Notes: generated by a model not told the origin, from the sequence alone. A stretch of 55,452 bases of DNA from Gammaproteobacteria bacterium (GCA_021208965.1 JAJOJD010000033.1:1-55452), one strand, 5' to 3'; positions 1 through 10,050 are shown, counted from the first letter of the stretch. A program made the numbers and translations.

Positions 1-1075
1 TCCGCCTTTGCAGGTAATTATGTCGATAATGGTTCAGAGGACTATTCCTCAAAATAATAAAGGTGACGAGCATCATTTTTATATCGATGTTGGCGTGAAT
101 GGATATTATTTTGATCAGCCCAGTATGATTCTTCCCTTGTCTGTTGGGTATGGGAATACCAACAATGGTGGATCTTTTCCTTCAACGCCAGGCGATAGTT
201 ATAATGCCGATAACTGGGCATTCAATCCCACACTGACGCTGGGCTATCAATTCCTGACGGATAATCCTGAGATTCAACAAATTTTTGGTCAACAAAATGC
301 GATTGAGCTACGTGTATCCTATTTTCATAATAGTGGTGCGCAAGAGGAGAGTTATGATGACCAGCCGTATTATGTCAATAATTTTCCGATTACGGGGAAT
401 ACTATGTTTGGAAACAATGCGAGTTTCGTGATGGCGAATAGCGATGTTAATTTTGATAATACGTATGCGGCTATTGGTTTGTATTATACCGGCGCTAAGG
501 TCGTCAATAACCATTTTATCAACTCACCTTATGTCGGCGTTGATTTCAACTATTTGAAGCAGAATAGTGATTATACCACCTTGCAATATATTCCTGATTA
601 TGATGGCCAGCCAATCCTCGATACCCCGCTAGAAGGGAAAGGTTCTGATGATTTAACGAGTTATTATCTAGGATTTGCTTTTGGTGATAAAGCCACATGG
701 TTGTTTGCTAATCATTATGGTGTTTATGGTCAATTGGGCGCAGGGCTTTATTGGTTGCATACAACCTTAGATGCCTCTCAAAATCCTGTGACTAATCAGC
801 CTGATCTTGATGATGAAACATTATTAGCTACGTATACCGTTAGTACAACCGACAATACGGCGACGTTCAAACTGAACGCAGAACTAGGGTTTAACTATTA
901 TCTAAAGGGCAATCAAGATCCAAGCAGTATGCGCGTGACCTTGCTGGCCGGGATTGACTATTGGAACGATGTGGCCTATGCCGATAACCCAACCCAAGAA
1001 GGGGAAGCCGTCAAAATTGGTTATGAGAGTTCTTTCAATCCTTATGCCGGCTTGCAGTTACATGTTCCTTTATAA
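1..1075 (+). CDS. Outer-membrane beta-barrel protein, 5'-truncated and frameshifted
   Basis: The gene enters from the left edge. Frame 1 begins with SAFAGNYVDNGSEDYSSK, which looks like the end of a signal peptide (SAFA) followed by a mature N terminus, then hits TAA TAA at 55-60. The next frame continues at once with NNKGDEHHFYIDVGVNG and stays open to 1075. Adding one A to the A4 run at 51-54 joins the two frames. The mature part has alternating hydrophobic/aromatic strands rich in Tyr, Asn and Gly (for example YAAIGLYYTGAK and GVYGQLGAGLYWLH) and ends in a final strand, YAGLQLHVPL. This is the pattern of an outer-membrane barrel of roughly 350 residues. I do not recognise a specific porin family. 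It lies 33 bases upstream of another surface protein, so the two may be co-expressed. Confidence 0.6.
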   Translation, partial: PPLQVIMSIMVQRTIPQNNKGDEHHFYIDVGVNGYYFDQPSMILPLSVGYGNTNNGGSFPSTPGDSYNADNWAFNPTLTLGYQFLTDNPEIQQIFGQQNAIELRVSYFHNSGAQEESYDDQPYYVNNFPITGNTMFGNNASFVMANSDVNFDNTYAAIGLYYTGAKVVNNHFINSPYVGVDFNYLKQNSDYTTLQYIPDYDGQPILDTPLEGKGSDDLTSYYLGFAFGDKATWLFANHYGVYGQLGAGLYWLHTTLDASQNPVTNQPDLDDETLLATYTVSTTDNTATFKLNAELGFNYYLKGNQDPSSMRVTLLAGIDYWNDVAYADNPTQEGEAVKIGYESSFNPYAGLQLHVPL

Positions 1076-1108
1076 CAACAATAAATAGTATAAGATGGGA
1101 ATGTTAAT

Positions 1109-4100
1109 ATGGCACAATATCTGTTGATAAAAAAACCAATATTAAGGGGGATGCTGATCTCTCTTTTTGTCACTGCTGGTTCGGTTGCGACGGCCAGTAG
1201 TGATGTCACATCAACGCCAGATACTGTCGCGTATCATTACACAGACCCCAACTCAACATCCCCTTCTTATGCGGCAGTGGGTCGTCCTATTGTTAGCGAG
1301 ACAGATACGTTAACGCTTGATAACCGTTTGTTAGGTCTTCAAGGTCCAGTGAGTGTTTCTGGTTCTTACACCAGCAATTATGGTTATGAACTTCAGGCGC
1401 AGCTTTCAGAAATGGTGTCCCTTAATGATGCCATCGGTGTGTTGGGAGCATATGCGTCAGAAGAAAATCGGATTGACATCACTTGGGCGCATAGTTGGAC
1501 AGAAAAACAGCGAACCAAGTTGAGTGTTGAACGTTTAGAAGAAAAAATGGATTTTGACTACGATAGCGGTGCAACCTCTGTCTGGGTTCCACAATATGCT
1601 TATGGGGCAGCCTATCAGTATTTATTTAATGATGGCTGGTTGAAGAATGTAGAGTTGTCTACGTATTACGCGAATGCAAAAAGCCAAAATTTAGATACCA
1701 TTCGTTTTGAAACGGACGGTGAATTTTATGATAATTATCGACATGTTGCCGGTGCGATCAGTCAAGGTTCTGCAGCTACGCTCAATATTTTGCCATGGTC
1801 AACGGGTTTAGTTGGTTTAGGTCTGAATTATGATCGTGTCAATTATGACACCAAATACGATGATACGGAGGCGGATGATAGTGAAGGTTTCGGTTTTACG
1901 CTAAGTTTAGAACAATTATTATCAAAACACCTCAAAATGACGATCGAAGGTAGTCAGCGTGAAGTGTATGATCGTTATGTTGCCGGTATCTCTTTATTGA
2001 CACCCTCCAACCTAGAAATAGGGGTTAGCGGTGAGCGTATTTTGGGTGAAAATGGTTCGGCAAGTGATACGCGATTTAACCTGAATTTAGCGTATTTCTT
2101 GGATGATCGTAGTCGTTATACGAGTGGTTACGCATTAAAAAATCTGGGGGAAAGCGATCTCGCGAGTTGGGCAGCGAAGTCTGTTGCCTTTATGGATCAA
2201 GTATTAGCCGCTGCAGATCAAAAAACGGTGCTAGCAAAGACGACCAATGATATGTCGGATAATGAGGCTATTGATACGGATACAAGTGATGTTCCTGTGA
2301 TTACCTTAAAATCGGGTGAAATTAACCGGATTAATATTGCTGACCATATCGCGACACTGAATTTGAGTGAAGCCCAAAAGCAAGCCAGTCCAGTCATTTT
2401 GGGAGGGCCGCAGTCTATTGTCTTCACGTATGATAACGTTGCTCAGTCTTTAGTTACTGAATCTGAAGTGCCTGAACCTGCTTCAGTCATCTCTAACAAA
2501 CCTTTAATTCTTATTTTTCCAGAAGATAAGTTAGATCGTGGGATAGAGACATCGGCAAGTCATAAACTTATTTTTAAAGTGCTCGTTGGCACCAGCAGTG
2601 CGACATCACCTTCACTTAATCCCGTTTTTATAGGGACAGAAGCGCCCGTTTTAGGCCAAGCTCAAACATGGGTATTTAATTATGAAAATATTGAACAACC
2701 GATGGGGCCAGCGGATTCGGAGACTATGTTTTTAAACCCTAATCCAAGTTATGCGAATTTAAAAATCAAATCAATTACAGCGAATATTAAAATTGGTACG
2801 CATAATTGTTACACTGCAACGCTTAATGATGATCCTGCCGTTCAAACACTGACAGTGAAAAGTGTCGGCTCTAGCGTTTGTCCTGATGCGGGCGTGATTT
2901 CTGTTGTTGCAACCAATGGTTTTGAGTCCTCTCCGACACAAACGATTACGTTCACACAGCAGCCATCTAATTCTCCCTTTGTTGGCAGTGGGCCAATTAC
3001 GTCTCCTGCCATGCTAGGAGGGGACATTTATTCTCCTGGTCATACGTTTACAAGTAGTGAAGTTTCGGCGGGTACAGGGCAAGCATTTAAAACATCACTA
3101 GATGATAGCTATGTTAAAGTGTTTGATACCGGTTCTAGCGGAAGTTCGTGCACAGAAGTGACGTCAGCGGCAGGTTTTAATCTTGCATATAGTAATAATG
3201 ATACTGTGGCTATATTACAATCAACCCAAAATCTTCCGACTAATTTAGTTGGGCATTTATTGAAAATTTATTTGCATGTCACGAATACCGTTGATTTAAG
3301 CGCGGATAATGGCACAACATCGAGCTGTGCAGGGCAACCATTTACGGCTGTTGTGTATGGTAGTCCCGTTATTCCTGAGAATTTAAATATGGGCCTAGCA
3401 ACCGTTGATCAAACCTATACGTATAATTTTATGACGCAAGGGGGGGTGACAACAGGCTCTTCTCCTCTCAGTTCAGCGTCAGCCTCAAATAGTATTTTGA
3501 CGGTAGATGGTGTCGCAGTGACAGATACAGGACTTGCTTATGCGTGCAACAATAACAGCAATTGTACTGAATTATTGTTAACTGGCCTTGTTGCGTCTAA
3601 ATATGTTGATAAAACAATTAACGCGGTATTAAATTTAACGAATACCGATGGGTATAGTGCTAATAATGCTAATCAACCTGGATATTTATCGGTTCAGGCG
3701 AATGCTGCGGAGATGCCGAGCGTTGCGGGAAATCAAACCTTGACGAATGGAACACAATATCAAACGTATTCGTATACCTTTCCGAATACCGGTGATGCCG
3801 CTGTTAATGCCGGTGCCGGTAGAACCTTTGATACGGATACGACCGCGACTTATGCAACGGTTTTAGATGCGAGTAACAATGATCAGTCTTCGCTATTTGG
3901 ATTGACTTTCAATGCTGAGAAAACTCAAATCACCTTAACATCTGATGCGAACACTTTGCCAACGCAAGGGCTGTGGCATGTTGTTTTACATGTAACGAAT
4001 GATGCGAAGCAGTCTGCCGATAATGCCTCGAATCCCGATACATTGACGGTGGATCAAAATGTATCACCGGAGTATCAACCGTATGTGAAAGGTGGCTTGG

Positions 4101-4849
4101 CGTTAACGAATGGAACGCAGTACACACCGTACACGAGTTATACGTATGCGACGACGGATGTTTATGCGGGTGAAGCGGGATCGAATGAAAAATTTGATAC
4201 GAGTTCAGCGGCGACGTACGCATTGATTACGGATCCGAACAATACGACGTACAGTACGGCGAATGCGAACAGTCCGTTTACTTTAAGTTTCAGTAACAAT
4301 GATACACAGATCAGCTTGAATGGTGTGGCTGGCCAGAACTTAACCGTTCAAGGTCAGTGGAAAGTGGTGCTGTATGTCAAGAATATCGATGGTGGTCAAG
4401 CGAATAATGCCTCGAATCCCGACAAATTTACCGTTGAGGCGCCGGTTCCTGTTCCAGGTTATTTATATTGTCCATCCTCTGCCACAGAAAGTGGAACGGG
4501 TAGTCACCCTGTTGGTACAGTGACGACATCTAATTTGTATAATGCGCCGGCTGGAGGGTCCATTCTGACGCCAGTCACGTTTACGACAAACATCGATACT
4601 AAAAATGGCAATATCCAGCTATATCAAGCGAAAATTGACCAAGCGTCTCATCAATTGTACTGCTATTATGGTGCCTACGCTGGTGGGGTCTATGATTATA
4701 CTCACGTGACCGTTGCTAAAAATATTCCCTCCGATGCCAAAGGATATGGTGCCGGTTGGAATGGAAACGTCTGTTCTGTGAATAGTAGCGTGACGACAGG
4801 TGTTGCAGATACGAGTTGTCAAGTGACTTATACGTATACGCCATCCTAA
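1109..4849 (+). CDS. Large surface protein: N-terminal beta-barrel, C-terminal Ig-like repeats
   Basis: This is a 1246-residue protein with a basic/hydrophobic signal peptide (residues 1 to about 30, ending near VATAS). Residues about 75-345 show alternating strands (PVSVSGSYTSNYGYELQAQL, GFGFTLSLEQLL, FNLNLAYFLDD) typical of an outer-membrane barrel. A helical linker around 345-380 follows. From about residue 640 to 1111 there are four related Ig-like units of 110-121 residues. The last two start LTNGTQY (about 875 and 996) and end in NNASNPDxxTV-type strands. The tail (about 1112-1246) has several Cys. Barrel first and Ig repeats after is the topology of inverse autotransporters (intimin/invasin), but I saw no family motif, so this is architectural inference. 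A leader GATGGGA precedes the ATG. Function is unknown; adhesion is a reasonable guess. Confidence 0.6.
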   Translation: MAQYLLIKKPILRGMLISLFVTAGSVATASSDVTSTPDTVAYHYTDPNSTSPSYAAVGRPIVSETDTLTLDNRLLGLQGPVSVSGSYTSNYGYELQAQLSEMVSLNDAIGVLGAYASEENRIDITWAHSWTEKQRTKLSVERLEEKMDFDYDSGATSVWVPQYAYGAAYQYLFNDGWLKNVELSTYYANAKSQNLDTIRFETDGEFYDNYRHVAGAISQGSAATLNILPWSTGLVGLGLNYDRVNYDTKYDDTEADDSEGFGFTLSLEQLLSKHLKMTIEGSQREVYDRYVAGISLLTPSNLEIGVSGERILGENGSASDTRFNLNLAYFLDDRSRYTSGYALKNLGESDLASWAAKSVAFMDQVLAAADQKTVLAKTTNDMSDNEAIDTDTSDVPVITLKSGEINRINIADHIATLNLSEAQKQASPVILGGPQSIVFTYDNVAQSLVTESEVPEPASVISNKPLILIFPEDKLDRGIETSASHKLIFKVLVGTSSATSPSLNPVFIGTEAPVLGQAQTWVFNYENIEQPMGPADSETMFLNPNPSYANLKIKSITANIKIGTHNCYTATLNDDPAVQTLTVKSVGSSVCPDAGVISVVATNGFESSPTQTITFTQQPSNSPFVGSGPITSPAMLGGDIYSPGHTFTSSEVSAGTGQAFKTSLDDSYVKVFDTGSSGSSCTEVTSAAGFNLAYSNNDTVAILQSTQNLPTNLVGHLLKIYLHVTNTVDLSADNGTTSSCAGQPFTAVVYGSPVIPENLNMGLATVDQTYTYNFMTQGGVTTGSSPLSSASASNSILTVDGVAVTDTGLAYACNNNSNCTELLLTGLVASKYVDKTINAVLNLTNTDGYSANNANQPGYLSVQANAAEMPSVAGNQTLTNGTQYQTYSYTFPNTGDAAVNAGAGRTFDTDTTATYATVLDASNNDQSSLFGLTFNAEKTQITLTSDANTLPTQGLWHVVLHVTNDAKQSADNASNPDTLTVDQNVSPEYQPYVKGGLALTNGTQYTPYTSYTYATTDVYAGEAGSNEKFDTSSAATYALITDPNNTTYSTANANSPFTLSFSNNDTQISLNGVAGQNLTVQGQWKVVLYVKNIDGGQANNASNPDKFTVEAPVPVPGYLYCPSSATESGTGSHPVGTVTTSNLYNAPAGGSILTPVTFTTNIDTKNGNIQLYQAKIDQASHQLYCYYGAYAGGVYDYTHVTVAKNIPSDAKGYGAGWNGNVCSVNSSVTTGVADTSCQVTYTYTPS

Positions 4850-4853
4850 GATC

Positions 4854-5750
4854 ATGAAATATGATATTCATGGCATTTTTATTTTAGATAAGCCGATAGG
4901 GGTATCGTCTAATCAAGCACTGCAATCCGTCAAGCGTCTGTTTCAAGCAAAAAAGGCGGGGCATACGGGTAGTCTTGATCCTTTGGCAACAGGGATGTTA
5001 CCTATTTGCTTCGGTGAGGCAACAAAATATTCTCAACATCTCTTAGATGCGGACAAATGTTATGATGTGACGGCTGTTTTAGGTTTGCGCACAGATACCG
5101 GAGATTCTGAAGGGCAGGTGATTTCAGAACGCGCTCTATCCATTACCCGTGAAACACTACTTCAGATGTTGCCGAAATTTACAGGCGTATTAGACCAAAC
5201 ACCACCGATGTATTCGGCGTTAAAACATCACGGTAAGCCTTTGTATGAATATGCGAGACAAGGCCAGTCGATTGAACGAGCATCGCGGCAAGTGACGATA
5301 TATACCCTAGATTTACTGGGCTTTAATAAAAACATCGTTGATGGCCGTGATCGCGTGAGTTTACGAGTGAGCTGTAGCAAAGGCACTTATATTCGTAGTT
5401 TGATTGATGATATGGGAGAGTATTTAGAGTGTGGTGCTCATGTGATTGCTTTGCGACGTTTATGGGTGCATCCTTTTCAACATTTTTTCATGATGAGTCT
5501 CAATACGCTAGAATCGATAAATCATCGTTCTGCACATTTGTTACCCGTTGATCAGGCTCTCAGTTGTTGGCCTATCGTTTGTCTCGATGATGATGAAGTT
5601 AAGCGACTGTTACGGGGCGCTGATTTTAATGTATTGGAGATGGAAGGGTGGGCGCGTTTTTATACAAAAAACGGTCAGTTTTTAGGTGTTGCGCACGTAT
5701 CGCCGGATAGAAAAATGAGGCATAAGCGATTAATCGCACAATATCCATAG
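4854..5750 (+). CDS. truB: tRNA pseudouridine(55) synthase TruB
   Basis: TruB isomerises U55 in the T-loop of tRNAs to pseudouridine. The family signature GHTGSLDPLATGMLP is present at residues 36-50, and Asp42 is the expected catalytic nucleophile. The core also has YDVTAVLGLRTDTGD, TPPMYSALKHHGKPLYEYAR and the KGTYIRSLIDDMG segment, all typical of TruB. The length of 298 residues is normal, with a C-terminal PUA-like part. The ATG lies 4 bases after the stop of the upstream surface protein, so it may be read from the same transcript. That is unusual, because in most gammaproteobacteria truB sits with infB, rbfA and rpsO; none of these is here. Confidence 0.95.
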   Translation: MKYDIHGIFILDKPIGVSSNQALQSVKRLFQAKKAGHTGSLDPLATGMLPICFGEATKYSQHLLDADKCYDVTAVLGLRTDTGDSEGQVISERALSITRETLLQMLPKFTGVLDQTPPMYSALKHHGKPLYEYARQGQSIERASRQVTIYTLDLLGFNKNIVDGRDRVSLRVSCSKGTYIRSLIDDMGEYLECGAHVIALRRLWVHPFQHFFMMSLNTLESINHRSAHLLPVDQALSCWPIVCLDDDEVKRLLRGADFNVLEMEGWARFYTKNGQFLGVAHVSPDRKMRHKRLIAQYP

Positions 5751-5806
5751 TCAGATGACTATGTTACACTCTCGTTCCTCGATTGAATAAAAATGATCAC
5801 TGTATT

Positions 5807-6415
5807 ATGTCACCAGTAGAACAAAAGCGTTGGTTAAAAACGGTAGAGGATGTTCTTCTTGCATCTATTTTTTTAATCATTGCCTCGCCTTTAATGTTTG
5901 CGATTGCGCTACTGATTAAGCTAAGCTCTGAAGGGCCTGTTTTTTTCAAACAAGAGCGACAGGGCATGAATGGCAAAAAATTTATGGTCTATAAATTTCG
6001 ATCGATGATTATTCATGAAGAAGAATGTGGCGCTGTATCTCAAGCGAAAAGAAATGATCATCGAGTTACCGCTATTGGGAGAATTTTGCGGCGTACGAGT
6101 TTAGATGAGTTACCTCAATTATTTAATGTTTTGCGACGAGATATGTCTATTGTTGGTCCACGACCGCATGCTATCGCCCACAATGAATATTACAAAAATC
6201 TGGTCCCTTCCTATGAAGAACGTTTTCGCGTGAAACCTGGTATCACCGGATGGGCGCAAATCAATGGTTTTCGGGGTGAAACAGATATCTTAGAAAAAAT
6301 GGAGCGTCGCATAGAGTACGATGTGTATTACATTGAACATTGGACCTTGTTATTTGATTTAAAAATTATTGCGCTAACCTTGTGGCGTGGTTTTTTTCAC
6401 CGAAATGCCTATTAA
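5807..6415 (+). CDS. Bacterial sugar transferase (polyprenyl-phosphate sugar phosphotransferase)
   Basis: A 202-residue membrane protein of the PF02397 type, which moves a sugar-1-phosphate from a nucleotide sugar onto undecaprenyl phosphate to start a surface polysaccharide or glycan. The sequence shows one N-terminal hydrophobic segment (VLLASIFLIIASPLMFAIAL) and the conserved order PVFFKQERQG, FMVYKFRSM, LRRTSLDELPQL, DMSIVGPRPH and KPGITGWAQI. It is the short WcaJ/WbaP C-terminal catalytic form without extra transmembrane helices. The frame also opens at TTG 5783, but ATG 5807 is the more natural start; neither has a strong ribosome site. It is followed after 12 bases by the PAPS-synthesis genes, which suggests a role in making a possibly sulfated glycan (inference). 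The substrate cannot be read from the sequence. Confidence 0.9.
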   Translation: MSPVEQKRWLKTVEDVLLASIFLIIASPLMFAIALLIKLSSEGPVFFKQERQGMNGKKFMVYKFRSMIIHEEECGAVSQAKRNDHRVTAIGRILRRTSLDELPQLFNVLRRDMSIVGPRPHAIAHNEYYKNLVPSYEERFRVKPGITGWAQINGFRGETDILEKMERRIEYDVYYIEHWTLLFDLKIIALTLWRGFFHRNAY

Positions 6416-6427
6416 GGATGGGAATAC

Positions 6428-8045
6428 ATGAAAGAAATAGTTTTAACTCCTCGTCAACGCTGTGACATAGAGTGTTTATTGAATGGTGCTTTTTTTCCGC
6501 TCGATGGATTTAATGACGAAATCACGTATGACAGTATTGTATCGAAGCGACGCTTGCCCAATGGCGCAGTCTGGCCCATGCCGATTGTTTTGGATGTCGA
6601 TGCCAATCGTGTCATAGACCTAAGCGTCGGTGAAAACGTTGCCCTATATGACCAAGAAGGTATTCACCTCGCGAATATGACGATTCACAGCATTTGGCAG
6701 CCAAACAAAATGACCGAAGCGATGGCGGTGTACCAGACAAGCGATGATACCCATCCAGGCGTTCATTACTTGCTGCATGCAACAGGAGAATATTATATCG
6801 GTGGGCCATTAGAAGCGGTGACGTTACCGAGTCATTATGATTTTACCTCTTTGCGCTTAACGCCACATCAATTAAAACAACAGTATCGAGACAACGGTAT
6901 TCAAAGAGTCGTTGCGTTTCAAACACGTAATCCTATGCATCGGGCACATCAAGAATTAACGTTGCGTGCGGCTAAAGAGCATGATGCACATCTTTTGATT
7001 CATCCAGTGGTTGGCATGACAAAGCCAGGCGACGTTGATCATTATACCCGGGTTCGTTGTTATCAACGACTCATGGAAACGTACCCTAAAAATTCTGCTA
7101 CCTTGAGTTTATTGCCGATTGCGATGCGAATGGCGGGTCCCGTTGAGGCATTATGGCATGCGATTATTCGTAAAAATTATGGCTGTACTCATTTTATTGT
7201 TGGACGTGATCATGCAGGCCCGGGAAAAGATAAAAACGGCCATGATTTTTATGGGCCATATGATGCGCAAGCTTTGGTGAAACAGTATGAGGATGATATT
7301 GGCATTCAGATGGTGCCATTTCATGAGTTGGTGTATGTCCAAGAGCGCGACGCTTATCTGCAAGAAGACCATGTTCACGAGGGTGAAACCGTATTAAAAA
7401 TTTCTGGCACAGAATTTCGTCGTTTGCTGAAAACAGGCGAACCAGTGCCTCACTGGTTTTCGTATCCAGGTGTTATCGAAGAATTGCGTAAAACGTTTCC
7501 TACCCGTGAAAAGCAAGGATTAACCCTATTTTTTACCGGATTGTCAGGCGCAGGAAAATCAACGATCGCCAACGCTGTATTGATTAAGTTAATGGAGTTG
7601 ACACATCGCTCGATAACGTTATTAGATGGTGATATTGTCCGAAAACATTTATCCAGCGAACTCGGATTTTCTAAAGAACATCGCGATGTGAATATTTTAC
7701 GTATTGGTTATGTTGCGAGTGAAATTACGAAACATGGTGGCATTGCGATTTGCGCCCCTATCGCTCCTTATGCGAACACGCGTCGTCAAGTCAGAGAGAT
7801 GATTGAAGCCTACGGTGTTTTTATTGAAATTTATATTTCAACCTCGTTGGCCCTATGCGAGTCTCGTGATCGTAAAGGCTTATATAAAAAAAGCACGTTC
7901 AGGCGTCATTAAGGAGTTCACGGGGATTAGTGATCCGTATGACGTTCCCGATAAGGCGGATATTGTCATCAATACTGCCGAACACTCGATTGAGCAAGAA
8001 GTCGATATGATTATTCATCGTTTACAAGCCTTGGGGTATGTGTGA
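6428..8045 (+). CDS. Bifunctional sulfate adenylyltransferase / adenylylsulfate kinase, frameshifted
   Basis: The enzyme makes APS from ATP and sulfate, then phosphorylates it to PAPS. The N-terminal ATP-sulfurylase part has RQRCDIECLLNGAFFPLDGF, the nucleotide motif QTRNPMHRAH (about residue 165) and GRDHAGPGKD. The C-terminal APS-kinase part has the P-loop GLSGAGKST (about 372) and LLDGDIVRKHLSSELGFS. The frame breaks at the A7 run 7886-7892. Removing one A restores GLYKKARSGVIKEFTGISDPY, exactly the family pattern, and gives 538 residues. As read, the protein ends at 7912 without the last kinase segment. The start has a good AAGGATGGGA ribosome site. The restored stop overlaps the cysQ start by four bases (GTGA), pointing to coupled translation. 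No PAPS reductase gene lies in the window. Confidence 0.92.
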
Positions 8046-8842
8046 GGTTGTTGAACCCTCCGCTTTTGGAGAATGTGGTTGATATTGCTGTTGCGGCGGG
8101 CCAGGCGATTTTACCTATTTATGCACAAAACACGATTGAGCTAGTCCATAAAAAAGATGGGTCTCCACTCACGGTTGCTGATCGTCTTGCCCATGATATG
8201 ATTATTTCTCGTCTGAGTGTTTTAACACCGAATATTCCCGTGTTATCCGAAGAATCTAGCGAGAACGATATTCAGGAGCGACAACAATGGCCGACGTTGT
8301 GGTTGGTTGATCCTTTGGATGGGACGAAAGAGTTCATTCATCGTACCGATGAGTTTACCGTTAATATCGCTTTGATTATCAACCATCAACCCGTTTTAGG
8401 TGTTGTCTATGCCCCAGCGTTGGCGCTTTTGTATTATGGAATGGATGGTTTTGGTGCCTATAAAAAATATGATCATCAAATAAAAAAAATATTCTCTCGT
8501 CCTTGTCATCATCTATGGCGAGTCGTGGCAAGTCGTCGGCATGGTGCTGAAGAATTAGATAGGTTTTTAGAGCAATTATCCGCTTATACTTTGGTTAAGA
8601 CCGGAAGCTCTCTCAAAATTTGTTTGGTGGCGGAAGGTCGAGCAGACCTATATCCACGTTTATCCCCGACGAGTGAGTGGGATACTGCCGCAGGACACGC
8701 CATTATCAAAAATGCGGGCGGCATCCTGTGTGATGCAGACTATCGCTCATTTCAATACAATAAACGCGACACACTCCTCAATGGCCCCTTTATGGTGAGT
8801 CATCGTGATAGTCCAAAACGCATGTTTAGTATAGGAACATAG
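8042..8842 (+). CDS. cysQ: 3'(2'),5'-bisphosphate nucleotidase CysQ
   Basis: CysQ hydrolyses PAP (and PAPS) to AMP (APS), removing the inhibitory by-product of PAPS use. The 266-residue protein carries the Mg-binding inositol-phosphatase motifs: SEESS, then DPLDGTKEFIHRTDEFTVNI (the CysQ-specific form of DPxDGT), and EWDTAAGHAIIKNAGG near the C terminus. The start is GTG at 8042, overlapping the stop of sat/cysC in GTGA, so the two are probably translationally coupled. Making PAPS and clearing PAP from adjacent genes is consistent with real PAPS use in this organism; the likely consumer in the window is the sulfotransferase at 36993. Confidence 0.95.
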   Translation: MRLLNPPLLENVVDIAVAAGQAILPIYAQNTIELVHKKDGSPLTVADRLAHDMIISRLSVLTPNIPVLSEESSENDIQERQQWPTLWLVDPLDGTKEFIHRTDEFTVNIALIINHQPVLGVVYAPALALLYYGMDGFGAYKKYDHQIKKIFSRPCHHLWRVVASRRHGAEELDRFLEQLSAYTLVKTGSSLKICLVAEGRADLYPRLSPTSEWDTAAGHAIIKNAGGILCDADYRSFQYNKRDTLLNGPFMVSHRDSPKRMFSIGT

Positions 8843-8846
8843 TGTT

Positions 8847-9987
8847 ATGCAGAAAATTTTAAAGCAGTTTATTCAGCATCAAAGCGCGAGTGCTTTTCTC
8901 TTGTTATTTTTTACCGTGTTGGCATTAGTGATGAATAATACAGCCGCCGCTCAACTTTATCATACGATCGTTTATTCTCATCTGGATATTCATGTTCTCT
9001 TTTTTGAGGGGCACACCCAGTTATTGCATATTACGAATGAAGGTTTGATGAGCATTTTTTTTTCTTTTAGTGGGCGTCGAAATAAAAAGAGAACTGATGG
9101 AAGGGGAGTTGAATACTTTTCAAAAAGCGATGCTGCCGGCGGTGTCTGCGGTGGGAGGCATGCTCATTCCAGCCTGTCTTTATTTTCTTTTTAATTTTCA
9201 GCATTCCATTGGATTGCGTGGTTGGGCCATTCCAACGGCGACGGATATTGCTTTTGCTTTAGGTATACTGACATTACTCGGTTCTCGTGTGCCGAATAGC
9301 TTAAAAATCTTTTTAATGGCACTGGCGATTTTCGATGATTTAGCCGCCATTATGGTGATTGCATTATTTTATACGATGCAGTTATCGGGGCTGTTTTTAT
9401 TTCTTTCTGGTCTATGTATTGCTCTCTTGGCCCTGTTGAATTTTTTTGCGATAACGCGTTTGAGTGTTTACGTGATCATGGGGTTATTCCTTTGGTATTG
9501 CTTGATGAAAGCCGGCATTCATGCGACCTTAGCGGGGGGGATTTTAGCCGCGTTTATTCCTTTACGTGTTGCCTGCGATCAGCCCGCAAAAAAATTGCAG
9601 CATATTTTGCACCCGTGGGTATCCTTTGCTATCTTGCCTATTTTTGCTTTTGCGAACGCCGGTGTGTCGTTGGTTGACTTTTCAGCCTCAGCACTAGAAT
9701 GGCCGGTTGTCTGTGGCGTATTTTTCGGTTTATTCGTAGGAAAACAAATCGGTATTTTCGTGTTTACTGGCATTGCGGTTAAATGTCGGTGGGCTTGTTT
9801 ACCCATCGGAGTTCGTTGGAGGCAAGTCTATGCGATGTCTGTGCTCTGTGGCATTGGGTTTACGGTTAGCTTGTTTATTGGAACCTTGGCATTTGGAGAT
9901 TATTCATCACATTTGGGCTCTGTGAAAATTGGTGTCCTCAGTGCTTCTTTTTTATCAGGGTTGTTAGGGAGCCTATTATTACTATAA
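8847..9987 (+). CDS. nhaA: Na+/H+ antiporter NhaA, frameshifted
   Basis: NhaA exports Na+ in exchange for H+ at the inner membrane. The first 70 or so residues (to NEGLMSIFF) are in one frame and the rest in another, starting inside VGVEIKRELMEGELN. Dropping one T from the T9 run at 9055-9063 gives LMSIFFLLVGVEIKREL, the expected NhaA sequence, and a 379-residue protein of normal size. The ion-binding motifs are intact: TATDIAFALG and the double Asp in AIFDDLAAI. The C-terminal SVLCGIGFTVSLFIGTLAF helix is also typical. The start is 4 bases after cysQ, so it may belong to the same transcript. There is no stop or decay apart from the single homopolymer break. Confidence 0.93.
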
Positions 9988-10021
9988 ATAACAGGCTTTC
10001 TGTAAAAAAGGAGTCAATTTC

Positions 10022-10050
10022 TTGCTCATTTAATATTAGTTTAATATAAC
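10022..10050 (+). promoter_or_regulatory. Probable sigma-70 promoter for the 10094 gene
   Basis: TTGCTC at 10022-10027, a 17-base spacer and TATAAC at 10045-10050, in the only sizeable gap upstream of the membrane-protein gene. The -10 box matches five of six consensus bases and the -35 three of six. Confidence 0.4.

Noticed and set aside
3930-4223. Minus-strand 97-codon frame inside the Ig-repeat gene
   Set aside because: Antisense shadow of a repeat-rich gene; His/Ser/Thr-rich composition and no start signals.
5746-5763. CATAGTC-AGAT-GACTATG hairpin after truB
   Set aside because: A 7-base stem without a T tract; too weak to call a terminator or an operator.
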